From Heterodera schachtii (Eukaryota; Nematoda; Chromadorea; Rhabditida; Heteroderidae): DNA of 64,000 nt. The number at the start of each line of letters is the position of its first letter. The stretch's first letter is position 1. Positions 47,001-57,751 of this stretch are shown here, piece by piece. The stretch covers positions 951,549 to 1,015,548 of the forward strand of contig SIJG01000053.1 in assembly GCA_023374025.1 (NCBI GenBank), read 5' to 3'. The translations under genes and the position numbers were made by a program. The notes beneath the pieces are model-generated. The model worked only from the letters and a program-made list of their open reading frames with translations, did no database searches and was not told where the DNA came from.

Positions 47001-50000
47001 CATGATTTTGGAATTTATTTTTAGTTCGATGGAATACTGCAATATAATTTTTTTCGCTAACAAATAAATAATTTCGTTTCCCTTTTTGCCCATTATGCCA
47101 TGTGCCACTGTCAAAGGCATGCGCCCGCCAAAGCCTTTCGCAAACGGTGCGACGCCGGCGGTTGGAGAGGCGGCGGACAGATATTTGGTGGGTCGGGTCA
47201 TTCTCAGCGATTGGCAATGCAAAATGATTGTCCAAATTAACGCACTAAGATGTGGAATTTGTACGGTCAGATCAAAAGTTACAAGAGCAATGACAACGAA
47301 TCGACCATCGAAGTGGAATTTAATTTAAATTTTTTTGCTTTTAATTTCAATTTACTTTTTAAAAGGTGGCTTTCCACGATGCCACCGTCCATTCCGAGGT
47401 GATCATTGACAACACTTCGCAAAACTATGTGCTGGGCGATCTGAACGCGGACCTTTTTGCATTGGCCACCGAAAGCAATGCGAACAAAGAGAGGTGGAAA
47501 AGGAATTTTTGGGGTTTTATTGAACATTGTCAGGGCAGTGTTTCTTCAACCTAATCCTGCGTTTTACTTTTGATATTGAAATTCCACTTACAACTTTCAA
47601 ACATTATTGATCATAACTTTTTTGGTAGAACTGTTAACACTACGGATTTTCCCCCTCACAAATCAGTGAGCTGTACGTCCACCACATCTCCGCCTGGGGC
47701 GAGCACAGTTCGCGCGTTTGGACTCAGCAAATGCTGCCCGACGAGCGCATCCAATGCCTTTGCGTGGGGCGCCATTTCGTCGCGGTGGCCACCGACGCGC
47801 GCCATTTGCGCGTGTTCACCGCCGGTGGCACCCAACGATTTGTTGGTGAGAAAATTGGAATCGACGATTGAATGAATGTTTTCGTGTCAGTGTCTTTGGC
47901 CATTTCCCCGTTGACAATGACCGCCCACGGGGACAAATTGGCCATCGTTGAGCCAACCGGCGGAGTAATTGTGGACTCGGAGGACGACTACGAACATCGG
48001 GTAAACGAAGAAGTTGCCTCGGAATATTCTTCTTAATGCACAATTTTCATCCCTTTTTATTACTTTGATTTCGCATTTCGAATTGCTTTCTTTTTTTAAT
48101 TAATCTTTTTCAGGTTTCTGTCTCCGTTTACACTGTTAATGCTTTGTCCGGCGACTGTTGCGCTCCGTCGTTGGATTGGACGTGCCCAATTCCATTGTCG
48201 CCCTTCTCCCGCCTCTGTTGGCTGAATTTTACAGCCGTTGGAAAGTAAAATATAAAATTTAAAAAATATCAATCTTTTATTCCTTTTCAGTTTGGCAACA
48301 ATGGACGAAGGTAACAAACAAACCAACCAGTTTGTTTTTCTGTTCATTTGTCTTAAGAATGCACTGTCCGTCTCCATTTACCCGGCCCTAATGGTGGCGT
48401 CGGCCTTTGGCTTCCGGTGATTTATGGCACTGAACTGCTCCGTGAGCCCGAGGCTGACTTTCTGTGGCCCATTGCTCTGACGGAAGTGCCACAGCCCCAA
48501 TTTCGACATATTTATTGCCGTAGCTCAAAATTCCCCGCCTTCGGCACCAAATCTATACCGGAAACTGTTCCATGGACGATGCCTTTGCTAAATATGGTGG
48601 AAACTGAGCCGGATATTTAAATTTCCTCTCGATTTATTTATTTTAATATTTTTAAGGATTCCGAACGTGGCAAATTGGAGAATGAACTGATGCTAAACGA
48701 AATCCAACAAATTGTGGTTAGGCATTCAGCAGACGACAATGGCACTTTGGCGTTGGATGCTGTACAGTCGCGTCAAATTGCACAACTTACCCAAGATTAC
48801 ATGTCCAACCTGCTTAAATTGTTTTCCGTTTCGTGCCAAGTCCGTGGGGAAGGGCACATAAAATCCCGAGAAATTTGATTATACTTTAAGTTGAACCGTG
48901 AGGGACGGGCCACCGAAATTGCTCATCGGACCACAAATTCCAAGCTGATACAAGCGATGTGCAACTACGCATCCAAAGCACGTCGACCCGGCCTCAGTGA
49001 AAAAGTAATTAAGATATTAAAAAAAGATAATTTTGTTGATTGCGATCAGATTGCTTCGATTGGACGCGAACATTTGCAAGCGGTTGAGGCGGAACAGCAG
49101 CGCAAAAAGCAGCAAAGCGCGAATTTAAATTATGGCAATTCCATTTTATACCATCGGAGGGTGGAAAATGGAGGTGGAACAATAATGCTGATTAATTTTA
49201 AAATATATTAAGTTTAGCTAAGGATGGGACTGAAAGGACCGTCGCTGATACGGTGACCCCAAATGTGAACAAAATGTTGGTACCGAAGCGGAAAGTCACT
49301 GCTGACGCATTGTTGGATTCCTTGCGAACAGAAGACGGGTGAATGAAGAGGAGCAATTAATCTCACACCAGCCATTAAAAATCATTCATCCCACACATAT
49401 TTAGAGCCAAAAAGCACAAACAAAATGCCAAATTATGTCCCCCTCCTCCGTCGGTGCCATCATCTTTGTCCTCCTCATCTGCCACCCTTTCTTCCGCCCT
49501 TTGGGACCATGAAAATGATGAGAATGCAATTGTTGTCATCGACAATTCTTCCACTGCGCAATCGCAAGATGCCATCATCAACAGCAGCAGCCATCTGATC
49601 GGCTGCAGCAACACAACCATGAACAGCTCCACAATGTTGGTGCCGTTGTCCGATTCAATGTTGTTGGATGCGTCACCGCTGAACAATCCATTCAAGAAGG
49701 TGCACTGGACTATGTAGTACAAACCCTGTTGTAGTTTTTCCAGGAGTTTTGAAAATGCCTGCAGTGGAATTCCCCAAAAACTATTTTCGCACAATTTGCA
49801 ATTTTTGCAGAAAGCGCTACTACGGACACCCTCTGCAGTCTCCGGTGAAAAATTGGGAAAGTCTTCCACTACTCAATCAACTGCTGGTGGCGTCGGTGGT
49901 CCTCCTTCAAATCGGGGCTTTCTGGAGCAGTCGCGTGACAATTTGTCGGGATTTGTCGACTTCTTCGACACGCTCCAATCGGCTTCCGCACGAAAAAAGT

Positions 50001-50002
50001 GA
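44074..50002 (+). CDS. WDHD1/AND-1/CTF4 replisome protein
   Basis: CTF4 couples the CMG helicase to DNA polymerase alpha at replication forks. The start MTVVTRSKHIHAPGVLSLAI at 44074 opens an N-terminal WD40 propeller: VFCCSSDETLGLWTCAG, GEDIYVAEQGQDVITGNDQH, LLMFSLELTALACDGTHLIA, AAIVNLSISPNGAYFAVSTA, DTFSVLAICPSSAGHSLLAA and GALALWRLP. An acidic linker (VVDDEAIEIDEEATAV) leads to the second SepB/CTF4 propeller: VIIDNTSQNYVLGDLNADLF, ELYVHHISAWGEHSSRVWT, RIQCLCVGRHFVAVATDARH, LAISPLTMTAHGDKLAIVEP, LLNMDSERGKLENELMLNEI. A helical bundle follows (AQLTQDYMSNLLKLFSVSCQ, RTTNSKLIQAMCNYASKARR). The Ser-rich C-terminus ends GFVDFFDTLQSASARKK; no HMG box was seen. About twenty exons, with approximate edges. 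Confidence 0.85.
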
Positions 50003-50269
50003 ATAAACGACGACAGTTGATATGCCTTTTTGCAATTCACTTTTTGTTTATTTATCACTCATTATTAGTTGTAAACACTGGATTTTCTCAGCAATTTGTA
50101 AATGACCTTTTTTATTCGTTCCATTGTATGGAAAAGAAAACTCCAAAATAGCAATAGGGGAGATCCGACATGATCCCGACAATTAAAGACACTTTCTAGG
50201 TAATTATAGCAGGATATGTGCCTTGTCCTTTTTGTTTATGAAAAAGCACCATTATTCTCATTATTCTGT
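50003..50269. other. Spacer before duplicated MSP cassette
   Basis: No gene was recognised. The sequence is unique compared with the second copy, which helps place the left breakpoint of the duplication near 50270. Confidence 0.5.
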
Positions 50270-50751
50270 CCATCTCGCCATCTTTGTACCAGATTATCTC
50301 AGGAATTGAAACAGAAGGAAGGGCACACTCTGAATTTCAGTTTATCTCCAAATTTGGGCGGCTAACATTCGAATTCCAAACGAAATGTGCGACTGTAGAC
50401 TTATAGGAAGGACCACTTTTATGTCTAAAACTCATTTTGACCTGAATTTACAAGGAGTGAGCAGACCGAGTTCTACGCGAGCTAACCCCCCGACCAAACA
50501 GACGCCAAATTTTACCACCCCCCCCCCCTTCCTACAAAAGCATTTGAATTGAAGCACAGATGAGCATTTATTAAGCACAACAACAATACAATTACATAGG
50601 CAACAATTAAATATACATTCATTTGAAGTGATGATCACAGAAATTTACATACAGATACAACAATTTACATGATGGGGGACAAAATGACAATTTTGGGACG
50701 GTGGGATGGGATCCTATCATGTCCATGTTGAGGTGACGAAGCATCCTTCCA

Positions 50752-51188
50752 TCAGACGTTGTACTCGATCGGCAAGTTCTTGCGGCGCACCATCCCGTCT
50801 CCCTGGAACCACTCGAGCTTGAACGCGGTGGCGGCTGGGTCCGGCGTGTTGGTCCACTCCACGGTCACACGGTCGCCCTTGGTGTCCTCGCTGCCGGGGT
50901 CGAAGGCGTCGCAGGAGACGGCCACGTTGACGGACTCCTTTGGGCCGAGCACTCCGTTCGGCGGGTTCATGTTGATGCGCTTCGGTTTGGTGGTCTTGAA
51001 GGCGTAGCCGATGCGCTTCGTCCCAGGGTTGATCACCTGAAAAAAGGGGGGGGGGGTTATTCCGCATGCCACGTGCACCACGCCAAACGCACCCGCATGT
51101 AGTAGGTGGCCTTGTTGTCGAACGGGGCGTTGAAGACGACCTTCTGCGTGGGCATTGTTGCGACGTCCTCTGGTGGAAGTTGCGCCAT
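50752..51188 (-). CDS. msp: Major sperm protein, copy 1
   Basis: MSP forms the treadmilling filaments that drive amoeboid nematode sperm and is also an oocyte signal. The start at 51188 gives [20 protein letters not shown]; one 56-bp intron (51092-51037) falls after YYMR; the second exon reads [20 protein letters not shown], then the signature [20 protein letters not shown], and ends KNLPIEYNV. The total is 126 residues, the standard MSP length, with an intact immunoglobulin-like beta-sandwich. The intron has a G/C homopolymer (C run then T run before CAG). A single short intron at this place is known in cyst-nematode msp genes, whereas most C. elegans msp genes have none. It is head to head with the gene at 51479. 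Confidence 0.97.
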
Positions 51189-51478
51189 TGCTGTTGTTGT
51201 CGCTGTTGTCGGGCTGGCTTTGTGGGTGCTTGATGTGTGATCGTTGAGAGCGTTGCTTGAAGTGTTGCTGCTGCTGAGTGAGGAGAATGTGCAAAATCCA
51301 CCTCCTTATATACAAAATTCGGGTGCAAAAATTCATGCAGCAAAAAAAAAGTGTATAAAAGGCGACGGTTTTCTTCACTTTTCACCAGTGCCAGCCAGCC
51401 TTCAACTCAACGCAACATCAACACCAGTGCGCGCCAAGCTCGTCTACACATTTCGTCGCGACAACTCATCACTTCATC
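51189..51478. promoter_or_regulatory. Bidirectional promoter between MSP and SAYM gene, copy 1
   Basis: This 290-bp interval separates the two start codons. A TATA box for the plus gene is GTGTATAAAAGGCG near 51350-51363. A TATA-like box for the MSP gene reads GTATATAAGG on the minus strand near 51301-51310. The two boxes lie about 45 bp apart, back to back, which implies a compact shared control region. Confidence 0.65.
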
Positions 51479-51785
51479 ATGAGCGACATGAGCGCCTACA
51501 TGGGATCCGGCCCCGCCGAGCCTGCACCGTCGTCCGGCGCCGCGGAAGCCTCTCCATCGTCAGGAGTCGCGAGCGCCTACATGGGATCCGGCCCCGCCGA
51601 GCCTGCATCGTCGTCCGGCGCCGCGGAAGCCTCTCCATCGTCAGGAGTCGCGAGCGCCTACATGGGAGCCTCGCCCGCGTACGAGCCACCAGCGGTTGGT
51701 TTAAGGGGGACAAGGGAGCAAAAGCATCACTAATCTTTTGTTTTTGCAGCAGGAGAAGTCCCCGGAACAGAGCGCCTACATGTGA
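51479..51785 (+). CDS. Small repetitive Ser/Ala/Pro protein (SAYM repeats), copy 1
   Basis: No family recognised. Exon 1 (51479-51694) encodes MSDMSAYMGSGPAEPAPSSG, then a repeated 27-residue unit of the form SAYMGSGPAEPA-SSGAAEASPSSGVA (two copies) and a third SAYMGASPAYEPPA. A 55-bp intron (51695-51749) ends in a tandem NAGNAG acceptor (GCAGCAG). Exon 2 (51750-51785) encodes QEKSPEQSAYM, so the protein begins and ends with the SAYM motif. Length is 83 residues, with no signal peptide or membrane span. Because it shares a promoter region with MSP, I infer sperm-line expression. This copy has PASSSG in the second unit where copy 2 has PAPSSG. Confidence 0.8.
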
Positions 51786-51978
51786 GAAGATGCAACAACG
51801 ACCGGCGGATGGATGGACGAAACCTGAAGAGCGAGCGACCTGTCAGAAGATGCAAAGATAAAGAAGATGTCTCATAATCGTGATCTGTATTTATTAATGT
51901 ATTGTACATTTGTATGCATATATCATTTGCTGTGTATTATCACTTTATTTCCATCTGTGTTCCGAAATAAATTGAATT

Positions 51979-52664
51979 GATGGTCATTAAGCGTGTGTCA
52001 ATTATTAACTGAAATTTGGTCCTCTCCCTCCCTCCCTCTCTCTGTTTGACGTAGACATTTGGATGGCATGAAGTTTTTTGGCGTTTAAGCATTCGTCCCC
52101 TATTAGCGTGTCATCACAGAAACCCGTTGGACATACGGTACTTATCCTTTTTGTCATCCCCCTGAATTTTTTTACCTTGTTCCCCCCATTTTCGAAAAAA
52201 ATTTAAATTTTAAAAAGTCGTGTAAAACCAGGGCTCGGATCGACAATTTTTCAAAATCAGAACACATTTTGGGGGCGAAAATCAGACATTTTGCAAAACT
52301 GCTTTCAAATCAGTTATTTTTAAAATTATTCGATCAAAAATTTATTATGTTTTTCGCCTCCGATTGTCGAATTTAACGATTTTTGGGGAGGAAACAAGCA
52401 AATCGTAAATTTCAGTGCATTCGGGATCAAAAAACAGATTTTTAACAATTTTTTGCGGGTGCAGTTTTTCCATAAAACTTCTGCTGGTGAACGGGCGAGG
52501 GGAGGGGGTCCGGCGGAAAACTGATTTGTTAACAGACCAAAAAAGGCCAAATTTTCCAATTAAAAGGCAAGCAATGACTTTTTCAAAGGAAGGATTTGAT
52601 TGTCCGGCTTGTTATTTGTGCTTTTTTGAACGTGTTCTGTTCCTTATTTGTGAATTTTGCAAGC
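51979..52664. other. Unique spacer between cassette copies
   Basis: This spacer is not part of the duplicated segment. Its central part (52226-52600) is a degraded repeat listed separately. No gene was recognised. Confidence 0.6.
52226..52600 (-). mobile_element. Degraded copy of the 23216-type hAT element
   Basis: In reverse orientation it matches the right half of the element at 23216: AATCAGAACA and AAATCAGACA phrases, TGCATTCGGGATCAAAAA, GCAAATCGTAAATTTCAGTG and CTGATTTGTTAACAGAC. Terminal repeats are not preserved, so the limits are approximate. Confidence 0.6.
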
Positions 52665-53146
52665 TCATCTCGTCATCTTTGTACCAGATTATCTCAGGAA
52701 TTGAAACAGAAGGAAGGGCACACTCTGAATTTCAGTTTATCTCCAAATTTGGGCGGCTAACATTCGAATTCCAAACGAAATGTGCGACTGTAGACTTATA
52801 GGAAGGACCACTTTTATGTCTAAAACTCATTTTGACCTGAATTTACAAGGAGTGAGCAGACCGAGTTCTACGCGAGCTAACCCCCCGACCAAACAGACGC
52901 CAAATTTTACCACCCCCCCCCCCTTCCTACAAAAGCATTTGAATTGAAGCACAGATGAGCATTTATTAAGCACAACAACAATACAATTACATAGGCAACA
53001 ATTAAATATACATTCATTTGAAGTGATGATCACAGAAATTTACATACAGATACAACAATTTACATGATGGGGGACAAAATGACAATTTTGGGACGGTGGG
53101 ATGGGATCCTATCATGTCCATGTTGAGGTGACGAAGCATCCTTCCA

Positions 53147-53583
53147 TCAGACGTTGTACTCGATCGGCAAGTTCTTGCGGCGCACCATCCCGTCTCCCTG
53201 GAACCACTCGAGCTTGAACGCGGTGGCGGCTGGGTCCGGCGTGTTGGTCCACTCCACGGTCACACGGTCGCCCTTGGTGTCCTCGCTGCCGGGGTCGAAG
53301 GCGTCGCAGGAGACGGCCACGTTGACGGACTCCTTTGGGCCGAGCACTCCGTTCGGCGGGTTCATGTTGATGCGCTTCGGTTTGGTGGTCTTGAAGGCGT
53401 AGCCGATGCGCTTCGTCCCAGGGTTGATCACCTGAAAAAAGGGGGGGGGGGTTATTCCGCATGCCACGTGCACCACGCCAAACGCACCCGCATGTAGTAG
53501 GTGGCCTTGTTGTCGAACGGGGCGTTGAAGACGACCTTCTGCGTGGGCATTGTTGCGACGTCCTCTGGTGGAAGTTGCGCCAT
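53147..53583 (-). CDS. msp: Major sperm protein, copy 2
   Basis: It encodes the same 126-residue protein as copy 1; I saw no amino-acid difference. The 56-bp intron (53487-53432) with its C-run polypyrimidine tract is also conserved. It is transcribed away from the SAYM gene at 53874. Confidence 0.97.
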
Positions 53584-53873
53584 TGCTGTTGTTGTCGCTG
53601 TTGTCGGGCTGGCTTTGTGGGTGCTTGATGTGTGATCGTTGAGAGCGTTGCTTGAAGTGTTGCTGCTGCTGAGTGAGGAGAATGTGCAAAATCCACCTCC
53701 TTATATACAAAATTCGGGTGCAAAAATTCATGCAGCAAAAAAAAAGTGTATAAAAGGCGACGGTTTTCTTCACTTTTCACCAGTGCCAGCCAGCCTTCAA
53801 CTCAACGCAACATCAACACCAGTGCGCGCCAAGCTCGTCTACACATTTCGTCGCGACAACTCATCACTTCATC
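53584..53873. promoter_or_regulatory. Bidirectional promoter, copy 2
   Basis: Same layout as copy 1: back-to-back TATA boxes GTATATAAGG (minus strand, near 53696-53705) and GTGTATAAAAGGCG (plus, near 53745-53758) between the two start codons. Confidence 0.65.
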
Positions 53874-54180
53874 ATGAGCGACATGAGCGCCTACATGGGA
53901 TCCGGCCCCGCCGAGCCTGCACCGTCGTCCGGCGCCGCGGAAGCCTCTCCATCGTCAGGAGTCGCGAGCGCCTACATGGGATCCGGCCCCGCCGAGCCTG
54001 CACCGTCGTCCGGCGCCGCGGAAGCCTCTCCATCGTCAGGAGTCGCGAGCGCCTACATGGGAGCCTCGCCCGCGTACGAGCCACCAGCGGTTGGTTTAAG
54101 GGGGACAAGGGAGCAAAAGCATCACTAATCTTTTGTTTTTGCAGCAGGAGAAGTCCCCGGAACAGAGCGCCTACATGTGA
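53874..54180 (+). CDS. Small repetitive Ser/Ala/Pro protein (SAYM repeats), copy 2
   Basis: Exon 1 is 53874-54089, the intron 54090-54144 and exon 2 54145-54180. Structure and length (83 residues) equal copy 1, with Pro instead of Ser in the second repeat unit. Both NAGNAG acceptor and terminal SAYM motif are kept. Confidence 0.8.
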
Positions 54181-54370
54181 GAAGATGCAACAACGACCGG
54201 CGGATGGATGGACGAAACCTGAAGAGCGAGCGACCTGTCAGAAGATGCAAAGATAAAGAAGATGTCTCATAATCGTGATCTGTATTCATTGATGTATTGT
54301 ACATTTGTATGCATATATCATTTGCTGTGTATTATCACTTTATTTCCATCTGTGTTCCGAAATAATTGAA

Positions 54371-54884
54371 TTGGTTTTGCAATAAAATCTCTTTCTTTAA
54401 CATTTTCTCCGCGTAATTGCAAAACACATACATTTAATCTGTTTGAAGGTAAATTGGTCTTTTTCAGATAAAATTATTTTTTAAATTGAAAGTTCAAGCA
54501 GAGAACTTTTTGGTTTTTGGGGAGTATTTTTCAATTTTTCAAAATTTTATTCTAACATATAAAATAAAATTAAAAAAATATTAAGGCCAATTATTTGTTA
54601 ATAAGATATTAAAAATATTTTGGATAGGGAAAAGAACCAAAACAATTATTTGCAGGGTGGGGGAATTGAACTTTAGAAGAAGAAAAAAAGAATTGTAGGC
54701 ATAACCACTAGGCCATCGCCGCTCACATTGGCTTTACATTCTTTGTAAAGGATATTGATATGTCAAAAAGGAAAAGCTTCATATCTCGACCAGAAGCTTC
54801 ATTTAGCAAAAATAAAAAAAAATTTTATAATACAAAGGGGGGGTAATCTACCTACCCTGTAAGTTTCATTCGGAAGTCCCACCG
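54371..54884. other. AT-rich spacer with a tRNA-like sequence
   Basis: No protein gene was recognised. It contains the minus-strand tRNA-like sequence listed next and a short G run near 54838. Confidence 0.5.
54655..54733 (-). repeat. tRNA-like sequence (pseudogene or SINE head)
   Basis: On the minus strand GATGGCCTAGTGGTTATGCC is a good A box and AAAGTTCAATTCCCCCACC a good B box about 30 bases on. The acceptor and anticodon stems do not close convincingly, and the spacer is a pyrimidine run (TTCTTTTTTTCTTCTTC). I favour a tRNA-derived repeat. Confidence 0.45.
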
Positions 54885-55573
54885 TCACTTGGGTACCTCT
54901 CCTTTGTTAGAGCATTTCCTTTTTCTCATGCCATTCTTGTCAACAAACTCTTCCATGCATGGGCAATTTGGGTTCAAATCACCACATGGGCCATGGATCA
55001 TAAATCTTTTCACCAGAACAAACAAATCAGGTTCCAATTCTTTATCTGGTATTCTTGCATTAATTCCTTTCTTCTCAACATCTTCACCATTTATCAATTT
55101 GTCTTGTACAGCCAATGTCAAAAGCAAATGAATGTGCGGTAGTCCCCTTCCTTGGTTCTCTACCGGGTACATCCACGCAATCACTTCACCAAAAATCTTT
55201 ATCTTTGTTATCTGATTCATAATTGCTTTAACTTTCAAATTGAAAACTCTCACAATCAATCTGGTCTATCACTTGACAATTGTTCATGAAACAAATTATC
55301 TGAAATCTCATTCCATTGCGGGTTACATGTCATAGTCAAAAACATATCAGGTTTGCCAAACCGCCGGACAACGGCCATAGCATCCTGAAAATGCTTCTCA
55401 ACATATCTTGGACTATTTGTCACACTTGGAGGAAGAATAACCTTCCTTCCCAGTGGCAAACCTCTTTCTTGTGCTCTTCTAATCAACATATTGTCAATAT
55501 TCTTGTAAGCATCAGCCAAAATCCTTTTCTGATTGTTCTTTATCCAATTCATTCTATCTCCTTCAATCTTAAC

Positions 55574-57145
55574 TAGAGACCGGACGGGATCGGGATCCCG
55601 CGGGATTTCTTCGGGATCCCGCGGGATTAAATTCGGGATCCCGACCTCGGGATCCGTCCCGAGCGATTTTTTAAATTCATCGGGATTGATCGGGATCGGG
55701 ATTTCATCGGGATCCCGAATCGGGATCCCTCCCGACCATTTTACCAATCCCGCTGGATCCCGCGGGATTGAAGTCATGATAATTTTTCGAAAAATCTCCA
55801 TTTTTTAATTAATATCTTGAATTTTAAATTAAAAAATATTGTCATTTGCTAATTTTTCTTAAAAAATCCCTTAAAAATCCCAAAAAATTTTCACGGGTCT
55901 CCAAAATTCCAATAAAATTTTCAAAGTTTAACGTAAAAGTTGGCCATTTTGTGACTTTTATTTTTTTCAAAAAAGAAGTATCAAAAAATTTTTTAATTCC
56001 TAAAATATTATTTTAAAACTTTTAGGTAATATTATTACATAACAATTTCTAAGAATTTTGTGCAAAAAATTAGATAGAAATTGTTGTCTACGTATTTTTC
56101 CTTCGGTGCATATCTGCAGCGCCGGACTCTAAAATCTTTATTTTCCTGAAAATTTTGCTCAAAATCGCTAAAAAATTTTGGTTTTTTGGACAAAATCTGT
56201 TAACAAATCGCATCCAAAATTACAAAATTTTTCCCGGCGGCGCCTATCGGCACCGCCGGCCTCCACCTTGTTCCCTAAAGTTTTTAAAAATCTCAGCAAA
56301 AAAATCATAAAAATCTGATTTTTTGGCTCCGATGCACTTAACGATTTGCTAATTTTCCTCAAATTGTTAAAACTGATCATAGGAGGCGAAAATATAAAAA
56401 TTTATATTAATTAAATTGTAAAAAACAATTTAAAGCTAGTTAAATGTTCTAATTTTGGTCCTAAAATCTGATTTTTTAGGCATGATATCAGGGACGGTCC
56501 CAGGATTTCGGTTTGGGGGGGGGTACCATAATGCGATTTGTTAACGAATTTTGTACAAAAAAGTGACGAATTTTGCGATTTTGAGCCATTTTTTAGGAGA
56601 TTTTCGTCAAAAAATGTCCATTTTTTGAAAATTTATTGAAATTTTTTGGAGAATTTGGGTAAGAGGCCAGGTCTGGGGGGGGGGGGGTACCAGCAAGGAA
56701 AACCTAAAATTTTCAGCAAAAGTACTATTTTTTCCTTAAAAATTTCGGGTGCGAAGGGGCCTTGGGGGGGGGGGGGGTACGTACCCCGCGTACTCCCCCT
56801 GGGACCGTCCCTGCATGATATTCGAATTTTGAAAATTTTCTAAAAACATGATATAATTCCCATTCCTATTTTTCTTCAATGGAATTGATCAATTATAAAT
56901 AATAGATAAGCATTATAACAAAACTTGACACGAAACGTAAAAAAAATTTGAGTTTTTGCAAATCCCGATAATCCCGCGGGATCCCGAAAAAAAATCTTCG
57001 GGATTGATCGGGATCGGGATTCGGTCGGGATCCCGAGTCGGGATCCGTCCCGATCGTTTTTACGAAATGTTCGGGATTGATCGGGATCGGGATTCAGTCG
57101 GGATCCCGACTCGGGATCCCTCCGACCCCAGTTGTCCGGTCTCTA
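55574..57145. mobile_element. hAT-like element, 1572 bp, inserted in the Helitron ORF
   Basis: The ends are TAGAGACCGGAC (55574) and its mirror GTCCGGTCTCTA (57145), flanked by the exact 8-bp repeat ATCTTAAC (55566-55573 and 57146-57153). Subterminal regions (about 55585-55770 and 56960-57130) are dense in CGGGATCCCG and GGGATCGGGATT repeats. The interior is AT-rich and contains a degraded 23216-type segment (56110-56480, with the GGCGGCGCCTATCGGCACCG box at 56236) and a complete smaller element. It has no transposase. Confidence 0.9.
56489..56813. mobile_element. Nested hAT-like element, 325 bp, 8-bp TSD
   Basis: Begins CAGGGACGGTCCCAGG and ends CCTGGGACCGTCCCTG, a 16-bp perfect terminal inverted repeat. 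It is flanked by CATGATAT on both sides (56481-56488 and 56814-56821). The interior holds three G homopolymers. It lies wholly inside the 55574-57145 element. Confidence 0.93.
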
Positions 57146-57400
57146 ATCTTAACATATTCATCAACACAATAATGTTGAAAGAGTTTTCCTCCATATAAAA
57201 TCGGATTAAATTCTCTTTCTCTAATTGCCAATGAATAACACACATATTGCAGTCTTGTCACTCTTCTGTTACTGTTTCTCTGCTTCATAGATTTAAATTC
57301 CGAATAAATGGCTGCTGCACTTCTGTTGTCCGTTGTTCTGGTGTCTGGGATTTTGACCGTGCCGTGCTTCGTTGTGCCGTCCGCCGTGATTGGTGAGTAT

Positions 57401-57751
57401 TGGCATTTCCTCAGGCGAGCAAAACGAAAGACAGATGAAGAGAGAGAGATAGAGATGGAGAAAAGGAAATAGAACGAAAAAAAATAGAATGAGAGAAAAA
57501 GAGGGCGAGACATTTTTGCGTATGTGAAAAAAGGAAGGGAGGGAAAATGACAGAAGGCAAAGGGCAGTCATTTACCCAAACATTTTTCCAATCAATTAAA
57601 GGGGGCAGCAAAAATAATGGTTAATGTATGTATTAATTATTTTTAGTATTTTATTTAATTTTGTGGTTTTTTGTTTTTTGTTTTGTGGTTTTTTGTTTTT
57701 TTTTTGTTTGGTTTTGTTTTTTTTTTGATATTATTCCTTTTGCTGTCCCCC
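57401..57751. other. Purine-rich and T-rich spacer
   Basis: A GA-rich tract (57420-57560) and a T/G-rich tract (57650-57735) with no gene recognised. AAAGGGGGCAGCAAAA at about 57599 is mirrored near 57738-57752, a small inverted repeat. Confidence 0.45.

Larger units (their letters stand above)
50270..51978. repeat. MSP cassette, copy 1 of a segmental tandem duplication
   Basis: This 1.7-kb segment recurs at 52665-54370 with a constant offset of 2395 bp. I noted only a handful of substitutions (for example ATCTCGCC versus ATCTCGTC at the left edge, GCATCG versus GCACCG in the small gene, and TATTTATTAATG versus TATTCATTGATG downstream). The right edge is where AATAAATTGAATTGATGG diverges from AATAATTGAATTGGTTTT. 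Confidence 0.95.
52665..54370. repeat. MSP cassette, copy 2 of the segmental duplication
   Basis: Second copy of the 50270-51978 segment at a constant +2395 offset, including both genes, the shared promoter and the 3' flanks. The near-identity suggests a very recent duplication or ongoing gene conversion. Confidence 0.95.
54885..57400 (-). pseudogene. Helitron Rep/helicase N-terminal fragment, interrupted
   Basis: Helitrons transpose by rolling circle with a HUH endonuclease-helicase. Minus-strand segments in order are RRVTRLQYVCYSLAIRERE, ILYGGKLFQHYCVDEYVKI (57300-57154), then after the insertion VKIEGDRMNWIKNNQKRILA, NMLIRRAQERGLPLGRKVIL, DAMAVVRRFGKPDMFLTMTC and NPQWNEI (55573-55256), and in another frame [20 protein letters not shown] (HUH motif His-Ile-His), [10 protein letters not shown] and CPCMEEFV ending at 54885. 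The catalytic Tyr region and helicase are missing. A frame change near 55257 and a hAT-like insertion break the gene. Confidence 0.85.

Noticed and set aside
50717..51385. A 222-codon minus-strand frame over the MSP gene (and its twin at 53112-53780)
   Set aside because: It is an Arg/His-rich shadow of the MSP reading frame; the MSP protein is unmistakable in the other frame with one intron.
51244..51861. A 205-codon plus-strand frame over the promoter and SAYM gene (twin at 53639-54256)
   Set aside because: It is an Arg-rich out-of-frame reading that crosses both TATA boxes and the SAYM coding sequence; not consistent with the gene layout.
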